From: Phalacrocorax aristotelis
Lineage: Eukaryota; Chordata; Aves; Suliformes; Phalacrocoracidae
DNA: 64,000 nt
Assembly: GCF_949628215.1 (NCBI RefSeq)
Contig: NC_134276.1
Coordinates: 132,680,125 to 132,744,124 of the forward strand
Direction of reading: 5' to 3'
Positions 24,641 to 35,300 of this stretch are shown here, piece by piece. How positions within the stretch are numbered: the stretch's first letter is position 1; each line of letters opens with the position of its first letter. The position numbers were made by a program, and so were the translations under genes. The notes under the pieces were generated by a model, which worked only from the letters and a program-made list of their open reading frames with translations, was not told where the DNA came from and ran no database searches.

Positions 24641-25999
24641 CCCCCCCGCCTTTGCCTGCCCCTGAGTCACCAGCCCCGGGAGTCTCTCCTCTCCCCGCTG
24701 GCGGGATGGGTGGTGGGATGAAGCGGGGGGCTGTGGCCGGGGAGCTGGGCGAGGTGAGGATGGGTTTCCCTAACCTGGGCATCCTGCATCAGCTCCGGGG
24801 CTCTCCCATCTCTGGGAGTGGGAGGACCGCAGCTCAGAGCAGAATTTGGCCCCAAAGCCAGCAGAGGTGGCAGGGTTCCTGCCTCATTGAGGGAACAGCG
24901 TGGGCCAGCAGAACAAGCAGGGTTGGAAGGACAGCAGAAGGAGGTGTTGCAAGGAAATTCGTTCCGCTGGGATTATCAGGGCCGGCTAGCTTCGTAACTG
25001 TCTCCAGAGGCCGCAGGCCTAACTGCAGGAGTGATGGCAACGGGGGAAGAAAGATGAACCAGGGCAGAACAGGGCATCACCAGTCCAGTCATGGCAAACT
25101 GCTCCAAGCAGGGAGGATCAGAGGAAAAGCCTCAGGTGGTTACAGAGAGGGTGAGAAAACACAGAGAAGCAGTAGCAAGGGGAGGGGTGGGAACTGAGCC
25201 ACTAGCTCAGACTGGGGGGCCACTGGTCCTCCACAGAAAGATTAAGTTTACATCTGCTCCAGTCAAGGCACAGAGCAGGCCTATACCTTCCTGCAATATA
25301 CTGCTTGGGCATCGCCTCTAGATTAAGACAGGAGAGGGGGTCTGAGCTGGTAGGACCAGGGGGCACTGGCAAAGGTGAGTAGTCTCAGGACTAGGTTAGC
25401 AGTCTTCGTTCACTAGGTTTGGAGCCATGGGGTGTCTGGAGACCAGAGTTGCTCTAGCAGAAATGTGCTAGGAGGGTGAGGCATGTGGCCGAAAGACTCG
25501 AGCTTCAAGACTGCAGAATGGCAGGGTATTGCTGGAGTGGTTGCGTGTACCTGTGGATGAGACGGGACGAGAGCGGCAGAGCACTGGCAGAAAAAAGCTG
25601 AGGTCCAAAGACTGGCAGAGCTGTGGGAGCTGTACGTCAGGAGTGAGGGGTGTCGGAGCGGGTGTGTACAGAGGGCAGGACCTGCATGGCAGGGAGCGAT
25701 GTGAATCAGGTCTTCCATTACAGAAATGGTATTCATAATGCTTTGCGTTGAGAACCTCAGACTGGAAGAGCAGGAGCACAGGGTGTCTCAGCAGCACTAG
25801 AAGGAGTTGCTGGGGGCCAGAGTCCAGCCTGAGCTATGTAGGGACTGGTGCAGATCTGGCTCTTCTGTTCACTGAAAGACACAAGGAGTGTTCTCCATAG
25901 CCTAAATCATGACCAGGTGTTTGTGTGGGCAAGGAAAGAGAGAGATCTAGGGAGATAGAATGATGTTAAATTACTTTTTCTCTTTTTTATCTTTTACAG
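24641..25999 (+). other. Presumed first (5' UTR) intron of GPR162
   Basis: If the island contains the first exon, this is intronic. It ends in a long pyrimidine tract and TTTTACAG at 25992-25999, the strongest acceptor in the area. No coding exon is recognised. Confidence 0.45.
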
Positions 26000-26943
26000 C
26001 AAACCTCGTGCCCTGAATCTCCAAGGGAACCTTTGAAAAGGATCTTCCCCTCCCTGCCATCTCCTTATTGTTTGCCAGCTCTGCCCTGTGCTGTGCAGGA
26101 ATCTTGAAAGAGCAGGCTGAGCCCTGGAGAACAGCAAAAAGGACAATGTAGTGAGGGTGCCGTGAGGTCTTGGACAGGGAACCCTCTGAATTTTGTTCCT
26201 CACCCTTCACTCTCCGCTGATGGCTCTCTGACAGCCTTTGGCAGAAAACTCTACCTGGCGACGAGCGTGGCATTTGGTGAGAGGGGGATTACACACGGTA
26301 TATACACCAGCCTCACCATTTCCGCGGGACCTTTGTCCTGCCTCCCATCTTCTCTGAAACTCTTGGCTAGCTCCTCATTCACTAGGACGCTGGGCAGCAG
26401 GCGCCTGCTACTACCAAACTGATTGGACTCCCCAGCAATCCCTGTTTGCGTGTGGCCTTCACCAGTCCCAGCAGAAGGTGGTCCCTGAGACAGAAGGTGC
26501 CTGTTGGGCACATGAAGTAAGGAGAGATTTTTCTTTGGGGGAAGAGTGGAGGAGGGGGATGAAATAGATGGGGAGGAAAAAAAAAAGTGAGCCCAAGCGA
26601 GTGAGGGAAGAAGCACTGGCAAGCGTTCATGAGAAAGAGAGAGAAAGAAGGTGGAAGAAAGAAAAAGAGAGAGAACAAGGGAAAAAGGTGGAAAAGTTAG
26701 AACAAGGAAAAGAAATATAAACAAGCAGAAGGGGAAGGGAGGACTGAAAGTGAGACAGAGTTGACAGCTGTTCCGCCTAGCACCTGGTGGCAATGCCTTG
26801 AGGAACCCCTCCAGCGTGCGTACACCTCACATTGCAGCAGCAGCAGATGAGGAGGGACGTGGCTCCTCCAGCGTGGAGTCCCACTCACCCTCTTACAAAA
26901 TCCCAGCAGCAGGGACAGGGTGCAACTTAGCAGGGGTGGCAGC
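26000..26943 (+). promoter_or_regulatory. Presumed 5' leader of GPR162, with a GA-rich tract
   Basis: From the strong acceptor at 25999 to the GPR162 start there is no other convincing acceptor, so this may be a leader of nearly 1 kb joined to the first coding exon. It contains several upstream ATGs, including one followed at once by a stop (ATGTAG near 26145). A purine-rich tract covers about 26520-26765. If transcribed as one leader it would be poorly translated, or regulated; an unseen extra intron is the alternative. Confidence 0.4.
26520..26765 (+). repeat. Polypurine (GA-rich) tract
   Basis: About 245 bp of which most bases on the plus strand are A or G, with GAGA and GAAAGA runs and only a few interruptions. 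It is low-complexity, not a coding signal; it produces a spurious Phe/Leu/Ser-rich frame on the minus strand. It lies some 180 bp upstream of the GPR162 start codon. Confidence 0.75.
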
Positions 26944-29900
26944 ATGGGGGACTCTGAATCAGAGTCCACCTTGCACAACAACTCACTGTGGTGGCTGGCA
27001 TGTGGGATGTTAGCACTGTTGGCCAACTCTTGGATTATCCTCAGCATCACGGCCAAACAGCAGAAACACAAGCCCCTGGAGCTGCTGCTATGCTTCCTTG
27101 CTGGGACCCACATCCTCATGGCAGCAGTACCCCTCACCACCTATGCTGTGGTGCAGCTGCGGCGTGAGTCCTCTGACTACGACTGGAACGAAAGCATCTG
27201 CAAGGTCTTTGTCTCCACATACTATACCTTGGCGCTGGCCACCTGCTTCACAGTGGCCTCCCTTTCCTACCACCGGATGTGGATGGTGAGATGGCCAGTC
27301 AACTACCGGCTGAGCAATGCCAAGAAGCAGGCTCTGCACGCGGTCATGGGTATCTGGATGGTATCATTCATCCTCTCCACCCTGCCCTCCATTGGCTGGC
27401 ACAACAACGGCGAGCGCTACTATGCCCGTGGCTGCCAGTTCATTGTCAGCAAGATAGGGCTGGGCTTTGGTGTCTGCTTTAGCCTCCTGCTGCTCGGAGG
27501 AATCGTCATGGGCTTGGTGTGTGTGGGTATCACTTTCTACCAGACCCTGTGGGCACACAGAAGACGCCGGCGGTGCCACCATCAGAGGGCAGAGGAAGCG
27601 TCATCCTGCTCTTCATCAGCACACACCACTTTCAATGTGCCAGCCATTGTAGTGGAGGATGTACGAGGCAAAAGGAGGTCTTCACTGGATGGCTCTGAGT
27701 CAGCCAAGACCTCCCTGCAGATGACCAACCTCATCAGCGCTATTGTCTTCCTGTATGACACGCTCACTGGGGTGCCTATCCTGGTAAGCAACGAGTTCTC
27801 CCTTTCCCTTCAGAGTCTGCAGTTAGACTAGATTTCTGTTTCTCTCAAGCTTTAGAGAAGACACTCTGTCTTCTTTCCACCAGCCACAGAGTTTCCACAT
27901 CGGAATCTGTGTTATTCTGAGGGCTGGTTTTAAAAAGATTGCAGTAATTGTGTCATCGTTCCGCAGCAGCATTTTCTTAAGACAACTCTAAGCCTGGGGA
28001 ATACGTGCCACACAGCTAAAACCACTGTGAAAGTTTTAAGTGGCTAAGAGGAGAGGAAATTATTCTGCAAACTTACAGGGGGATCTACCTCTGCAGAAAC
28101 AATGATGTTTGTATTTCTCCTGTCTCCTTCTGGAGAACTGATACACCAACTTTAAAAGCTGTTGCAGATAGTTTTCATCTTCCTTCTGCTTGTATGATCG
28201 TAGACAGCATTCAGGTTTTGGCTGGCTGGTTGATTCCCTGCAAAACTGGAGAGCTGGGAAAGTTCTCAAAGGGAACCATTAGGAGAACAGAGGCTAGTCA
28301 CAGCTCTTTTTTTTTTTTCAAGCGGCTGTGTCCTTTGTTAGCACCTATTTAACTCCAGCTCATAATAAGCACAGGGAAGAAGTGGTGCTAACACCAGGTC
28401 TCATGCTAGTGATATGACAACTTAGAATATGGCCTAGCAAACTTGGGGCAACACCCCAGGAAGAGTTTTTCAAAGTGGCATGGGGTATTACTTGATGAAT
28501 CCTTTATAGACAGATTATGTTCTACTACAGAATTGACTCTCATTATCTTTCTCCCTTGATCTCCACTTCTGTCTTCTTTCTCAGCATTGTTTCTCTGTCT
28601 TGCCTCGAAGGTCGTGAGCTTTTTTAGCCTGCGCTATGATACGGCCCCCACCTGGATGGTCCTGGCTGTGCTCTGGTGCTCCATGGTGCAGACCCTGCTG
28701 CTCCCCTCCTTCATATGGTCCTGTGAACGCTACCGAGCAGATCTCCGCACCGTGTGGGAGCAGTGTGTGGCTATCATGTCTGAGGAAGATGGAGATGATG
28801 GTAAGCTCCTCACCACCCCACAGTCACTGTTATTCACTAACCCCCTCCCCAAAAGATTACAGAGGAAAGAGAGGTCCGCGTTGGGAGGAGGACCTGATGA
28901 CACTAGGCGTAGTTGTGTGGGTGGCTAAGTGGGATTCGTGTTATAGCTTGGAGTCAGCAACCATGAGAAAATTTATTCTGGAGAAGGCTCTGCCACTCAC
29001 TGGCTGTCTTAGGGCTCACTGGCATCCAGGAAAAATTCGTGCAACATCCTTCACAGTAGATGCAAAAGTAGAGACGATATGTACAGCTGCCAAACCACAG
29101 TGAAAGTGACATGCTGGGCTTCAGCCCAGCTCACTGCTCCAAAGGTCCAAGTTCTGGCAGTGAGTGATTCAAAAGCAAGACAGAAGAAACAAGGCAGTCT
29201 CTGGGTGCTCTAGTGCTGCTGCAAGCAGAAAGATGAGGTCCTTGTTCAGAGGTGAGCCCTGAGGGCTGCAAGCAGGATGGCAGAAGTCAGACAAGCATTA
29301 GGATGGCGTCCAGGTGCCCTAATAACACTCCTCTTCTGGCTGCAAAATGTTGACTGCCGTTCTCTTTGCCAACAGATGGTGTATGTGATGATTATGGTGA
29401 TGGCAGGATCTGCAAAGTGAGATTTGATGCAAATGGTGCTGCAGCTGTGAAGCGGGACTCCCGGGACATCAAGCTGCTACCCATGCACCACATGTTGTTG
29501 CCCCAGGACAAGGTGCACTACCTGCAGGTGAGCTGAGAGCTAGCAGGGGCAGCCCCACAACCCACTTCCTTTCCTAACAGTCTCCCACGCTTTCGTGTCC
29601 TCTTGACTCTCTTCTCTGAGAAAGCCTCAGCTGCTCCCCTCCTGTCTCTTCAAGTCTTCCATCACCTGCCTCGTTCTCTGTTTTCCAGGTCCCTATCTCC
29701 CGGAGAATGTCACATGATGAGACTAACATCTTCTCCGCCCACCGCTCTGCTCCATCCTTCCTACACAAGTGGTCTTCATCTGACGACATCCGCATTTCCA
29801 CGCCCCGCAAGCCTGGAGGCCCTGGCTTCTTGCCTCCTCAGCTGCATGACTACCAGCACTGCCGGCAGCCCCCAGAAGATGAGCTGACGACCCTACGGCA

Positions 29901-30216
29901 GTTTTTGGAGGGGGGGCTGATGCCCCGGGCCTCCAGCTCCAACGCCTGCTTCTTCCGAGATGAGATCACCATGTTCATTGACGAGACACCACAACCCACC
30001 CCAGCCTGCAGCCCACGGCACTCCCGTCTCCCGCTCGCATCACGCCGAGATCGCCGCCTCTCCCTTGGCAGCAGAGAAGAGGAGAACGCCAACCGGCCCC
30101 GGCGCTGTTCCTTGACTGGCAACGGAGCCTGGCATCTGCAGGATGAAGAGCAGGCACCATGTGAAAGGACCCTTGAGGCCTGCGAGGCAGAGACCTTCCA
30201 GGACCCCAAACTATGA
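26944..30216 (+). CDS. GPR162: Probable G-protein coupled receptor 162
   Basis: Orphan seven-helix receptor, close to GPR153 and expressed mainly in brain in mammals; the ligand is unknown. Coding exons: 26944-27783, 28611-28800, 29376-29527, 29689-30216, all GT-AG and in frame, giving 569 aa against about 588 in human. Exon 1 carries helices 1-5, the third intracellular loop and most of helix 6. Exon 2 finishes helix 6 and has helix 7, including the [10 protein letters not shown] segment. Exons 3-4 encode a long Ser/Arg-rich C tail with the conserved [13 protein letters not shown] and [12 protein letters not shown] segments. Helix 3 ends in HRM (about residues 110-112) in place of the DRY motif, a trait of this family. 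The ATG at 26944 is chosen because the next residues lead straight into helix 1 and no in-frame ATG lies just upstream. The third loop keeps the [18 protein letters not shown] segment. Confidence 0.97.
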
Positions 30217-30256
30217 GCGACAGCATCAAGAACATTCAGTGCCATCACGATTTTTA

Positions 30257-30262
30257 AATAAA
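30257..30262 (+). terminator. Polyadenylation signal of GPR162
   Basis: AATAAA lies only 41 bp past the GPR162 stop and is followed by T/G-rich sequence. This implies a very short 3' UTR if it is used. Confidence 0.7.
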
Positions 30263-31429
30263 ACTTAAAGTGTTCCCTTTGTCCCGGGACCCGATCACTA
30301 ACTTGCATTCTCATCTTTCTCGCCAGCAGGCAGGAAACACGGCACCCCACGCTGATGGGGGAAAAAGAAGTGGGACAGACCTGCAGAAGGGAGCTCGAAG
30401 GACAGATGGACAGCCTGGGCCTGCTCTCAGGTTACAAACGCACCCACTGCTGCCACTGCCACTTGGCACCCTCGCCAGTCCCGTCCCTTTGTGAACTCCA
30501 CCCTCGCATCCGCCCTGCCCTAAGAGACAAGGCAGGCGCAGAATGGTATTAAAATTCTATATTTGGAGTGTCAATCGTGTGTCTGTTTTTAAAATAATAT
30601 ATTAGTAATAATTTTGTTTCCATAGAAACAAAATGACTGGTGCAATGTTTAATGAAGCTTCACAGGCTTCTGGAAGGGAAATGGGGAACATGTGAGGCTC
30701 CTTTCCTCCCTCTGCATCCCTTTCTTGTCAGTGCAACTGGAAGGCAGCAGATGCTTAGCAGCCCAGGGAAAGGAACGAAGACCATAGAGGAGTTGTCATG
30801 GGAAACTGAAGTCCGTGGAAGTTTTCCTGTCCATTTCAGGGGAGACTTAGACTGTCTACAGCTAAGCAGGAGGGGCCTCTGTGCTTTCTAGTACCGCTTA
30901 GCAGAAGGTATTGCTTTGAGGCAGCCCCAGGCTTGAAAATCATTAAAACGCCCTCCAAAAAGACCCTGACCGTAACGTTTTATTTCACTGGTGCAAACTG
31001 TTGTTTCCAGTGCAAATGTTGCACGAAACACAATGTCCCAAACTTCTCACCCAACTGGGAAAGCTGATAGAGCCTTCCAGAGGGAAGCCCCCTGACTGCC
31101 CATGCTGTCAAAGCTGGGGGTGGCGAGGTCGGGAGCAGGCTCTTGCCTTGCACAAAGCTCTTGGAAGGGAGGTGTGGCGGTAGCATGTGGGAGATGGACT
31201 GTCTCCTGCCCAGTGCTGGCTGGTGTTCCAGCCATGGGCTGCATTGGAGGGGCTGGGGAGATAGGGGATGAAGTGCTTCTCAGTGTGATGGGACTTGGTC
31301 TATGAACTACCAAAGCATGCCTTGTTCCCGGCATGGATGCTGATAGATTAACCATAAGGTCTCTCACGAGACAGCTCGTTGGAGGGATCTGGGTGACCCG
31401 CACCCGAGGGATCGTTAGCACTGGGGGAT
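30263..31429. other. Intergenic DNA, GPR162 to P3H3
   Basis: No gene is recognised. An AT-rich stretch at 30545-30625 follows the GPR162 3' end and might provide alternative 3' ends. The right side grades into the P3H3 CpG island. Confidence 0.5.
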
Positions 31430-32350
31430 GCTCGGCGGACGCCGGGACGACGGACCACTTCAGACAAGGTGGTGCCGGGGCTCTGCAGGCCCGCGCAGGG
31501 ACAGCGCCGGGCTGGTCCCGGCGCCCACGAAGCGGCGGCGGGCCTCAGCGGGCGCAGCAGGACCCACTCCCCTGGGGGGACGGACGTGGGGACGGGAGGG
31601 GCCTCGCCCCCGGTAGCCGCCCCCTCCCCGCACCCCCACCGGACCGCCGCGCTGCCCGCCCACCGCGGCCCCGGCCCGGCCCCCTGGGTGGGCCTATCCT
31701 GGGGCCTGCCAGGACGCCTGCCCGCGCCGGACCCTCTCTCCTCCTCCCCATCCCAGGCGGCTCGGCCATGGCTTCCCTGCTCTGCCTCCTCCTCCTCGCC
31801 ACCGCCACCGCCACGTCGCCAGGCCGCCTGGTCCCCTACGACCTGCTGTACGCGGACGGGGTGCGAGCGTACTTTGCCCGGGACTGGGGGCGGGCGGCTG
31901 AGCTGCTGCAGCGAGCCCTCCACAGCTATGCGGGGCTGCGGGCGGCCCGCCGCGCCTGCCGCACCGCCTGCTGCCGGGAGGCGGCCTTCCTCGGCGGGCC
32001 GCTGGGGACCGGGCCCTGGGAGGCCGCCCTCTTCGGCCGGGTGCTGCAGCGCGCCGACTGCCTGCAGTACTGCCTGGGGCGCCGGCTGGGCGCCGCGCCC
32101 TCCGCCTACCGCGCCAGCCGGGCCATCCGCCGGGACTTCGACCAGAGGGAGCCCTACAACTACCTCCAGGTGGCCTTCTTCCAGGTGGGGACCGGCCCCG
32201 GAGGCGCCCAGGGACCCCCGGTGTGGGCTTTCCCCAGTCGCCGCCCCCGGGCAACCCCGAGGGTCCCGGTGGCACGGGTAGGGTGCTACCTCTGCGCGGC
32301 TCTCCCGGAGGGCTCTGGGCGGCTGAGGGGGCGCTGGGCTAGGGCTTGCT
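31430..32350 (+). promoter_or_regulatory. CpG island, P3H3 promoter and first exon
   Basis: Dense CpG and very high GC surround the first coding exon of P3H3, starting about 340 bp before its ATG. The promoter is taken to be TATA-less. The long minus-strand open frame through this region is an effect of base composition. Confidence 0.7.
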
Positions 32351-35300
32351 AGCCCGGGACACGGGCTGCTGGGCACAGGCGCCTGGTGGGTGAGTCCAGG
32401 GGGCAGCTGGGGTGTGAGGAGAAGCAGGGTGTGAAAAGAAGTGGGGCCCGCAGGAGTGTGACAAGCACCACTGCCTTTTCTCCACAGCTGAAGAAGCTGG
32501 ATCAGGCCGTGTCTGCTGCTCACACCTTCTTCGTCGCTAATCCCCAGCACCTCCAAATGCGGGAGGACATAGAGAAGTACCGTCGTATGTCAGGGGTGAA
32601 GTCGGACAACTTTCGTGACCTGGAGGCCATGCCACACTGGGTGAGGGTTTGATGCAGAGCCAGGCATCAGCAGCTCTTATCCCATCCTAGGGACCAGTCA
32701 GGGACCCCGGTCTGTTCCCACGCAAGGGCCGTGGCTTGGGGCAGGGCCACCGTATATGGAGTCACAGAATGGTTTGGGCTGGAAGGGACCTTTAAATATC
32801 ATTTAGTCCAATCCCCTGCCATGGGCAGGGACATCTTTCAAGAGATGAGGTTGCTCAAAGTCCCGTCCAACCAGGCCTTGAACACTTCCAGGAATGGGGC
32901 ATCCACAACTTCTCTGGGCAGCCTGCTCCAGTATCTCACCACCCCCATCATAAGAAACGTCCTTCTTATCTCCAATCTAAATCTACCCTCTTTCAGTTTA
33001 AAACCGTTGCCCCTTGTCCTGTCACAACAGGCCTTGGTCAAAAGCCTCCCTCAGTCTTTCTTATAAGCCCCTTTTATATTTGAAAGGCTGCAAGAAGGTC
33101 TCCCTGAAACCTCCTCTTCAGGGAGACAAACCATTGCAAGTGCAACAGAGAGACTTTCTGATGACAGTTGTGGCAGGCTGCAGAGCCTTGGAGAAGTCTG
33201 TTTGGCTTAAATCCAGAAGATTTGCTGTCACTGCATGGTGGGCTGTGCATGATCAGGCAGGCCCCTAGATGTCAGCACTACCCTGTGAGTGACCCAGAGT
33301 CTCAGGGTGTCCTTTGGTGTCACCCACACTGCATAGGGACCTGGATCTGTCCTTTGCAGGAAGCATATGAAGCTGGGGTGCGGCATTACAATGCAGATGA
33401 GTACCTACAGGCTGCGGCCAGGCTGGAGGAGTCACTCACAGAGGCACTGTCAGCACTGGAAGAATGTCGTGCCCTGTGTGAAGGGCCTTTGGAGGATGAG
33501 GACGAGGAGGAGGAGGAGATGCAACCTGGCCTGTACGAAGCCATTGCAGGTAGCGTTAGAGGCACAGAGGGTTGAGTAGGAAGGCCATGCTCCCCACATT
33601 GGACATGCCTCATTTCCCAGCACTCCTGTCTGGAAGAAGTGTGAGCTACTGCCCTTTCTTGCTCCTCTTTCTTGCAGCCCATTATATTCAGGTTTTGAAG
33701 TGCAGACAGCAGTGCGTCCTTGAAATTGCCACAAAGCCTGGGCGGATTTCTGCCACGGAAGATTTCATACCATCTCATCTTGATTTACTGCAATTTGCCT
33801 ATGATCAAGGTGAGCAGAGCCACAACCCAGTGGGTTATGCTGTGGCACCCCTAAGTTTACCTTTTACCTCTGGAGCTGCGGGCAGCATGTAATGGGGAGA
33901 AGTGGCACACTAACCTGAGCTTTACTTCTCTCCCCCCATGTCTGCTCCGCAACTCTTCCAAGAACCTCTTTTCTTTTGCTCAAGCCTGTGGCCACCTTGG
34001 GAGAGGTCCCTTGTGGTCCACTTCAGTCTCCTTGCATGTCTTCTGTAATGTGTGGCTGTTCCCACTTCTTTCCTCCAGCACTCTTCATTTCAAGTCCTTG
34101 CTCCAACTATCTGCTATGTATTTTATACCCTTCTTTTCAGTTTGTGGCTCCAGATCAGGCCCCCGCTTCCAATCTAGAGCATGTGCATGCATCTCATCTC
34201 AACAGTGGTGTTACTTCTGAGTCAGCCCTGCCTACCCTTGCTGAACTGATGGCCTGTCATGACACTGGTCATCCTGTCACCTTCTCAGTTTCACACATCC
34301 CTCAGCTCTTCTCTTGGATACCTCTTCTCCTTCCCACACTGATGCAACTCTCATCTCCTCTGTTAGACCATTGGTAAAACTTGTAACTCAGAGAAGCCTC
34401 CAGAGCACAGACACGCATTATGTCTTTTGGGTGAGGGAGGTGGGATTGTCTTTCTTCCGAATATATACTATTTTTGTCTCCTCTGAACAAGCTCCCAATA
34501 AGTATTGAAATTGGACCCATTCTTCACCAGGCTCATTCCTTGTATACTCTGCCCATCGTTGGGTAGAGGCCCAACTAGGCAGGGATTGATGTGTACTCAG
34601 TGTAAGGCCTCCTGACTGGGGCATTGGGTGCTGCTGGCCTATACACATTTTCTGCTAACATCAAGTATTTCGGTGACATATCTGTTTTTCCTGTTCTGTC
34701 CCTGCCCAAGCTGGGAACCAGGCACTGGCTGCTGAATGTGCTGCTTCCTACTTGCTCTTCTATCCCACGGATGAGCCAATGTTGGAGAAAATGAAACAGT
34801 ATCACACAGAACTGGGAGAGGACACAGCTGTCACAGCTAGAGAGGTAGTTACAACCCCAGGTCTGCGCTTTGTTCCTGTCCCCTGTCTCATATGACAGGA
34901 TCATAGTCCAGGAGACAAAAAGGGAAATGTGTTTCACTGCAGATGTGTGCCAAGCCTAGGACTGAAGAAACTGGAGCCTGAGTTTACCTATAGTCTGTAT
35001 GAGGCAGGGTCCCTTCAGGACAGACCGGGCTTCTGTAGTGCACAGCAGTGTGTTGGGGCAGTTTTCTGCCCTGGACAGGGATGGGATTATCTTTTGTGGG
35101 GTCATTGTTTGACAGCCTCTTTGCTTCCTTAGAGTATTCAACATTATGTGCAGAGATCCTTGATGGAGAAGAAGTTGATTTATTATGCAGTGGAGCATCT
35201 AGGAGGAACTTTTGATGACCCTGTGAGTAATGACATCTTAATCTTTCTGCACTGATTTCACCAAGACAGTTACCAGAATTCAATTCGGTAGCACATGATG

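Noticed and set aside
23577-25197. Long open frames (362 and 439 codons, plus strand) over the CpG island
   Set aside because: Low-complexity Pro/Arg/Ala/Gly peptides in overlapping frames, with matching long frames on the opposite strand. This is what a stop-poor GC-rich island gives, and no domain is visible.
26251-26793. 180-codon Phe/Leu/Ser-rich frame on the minus strand, resembling membrane segments
   Set aside because: It arises from reading the opposite strand of a purine-rich tract; the hydrophobic look is compositional.
31348-32556. 402-codon open frame on the minus strand
   Set aside because: It is antisense to P3H3 exon 1 in a CpG island, Gly/Pro/Ala/Arg-rich and without domains. 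The plus-strand reading is a clear P3H3 exon.
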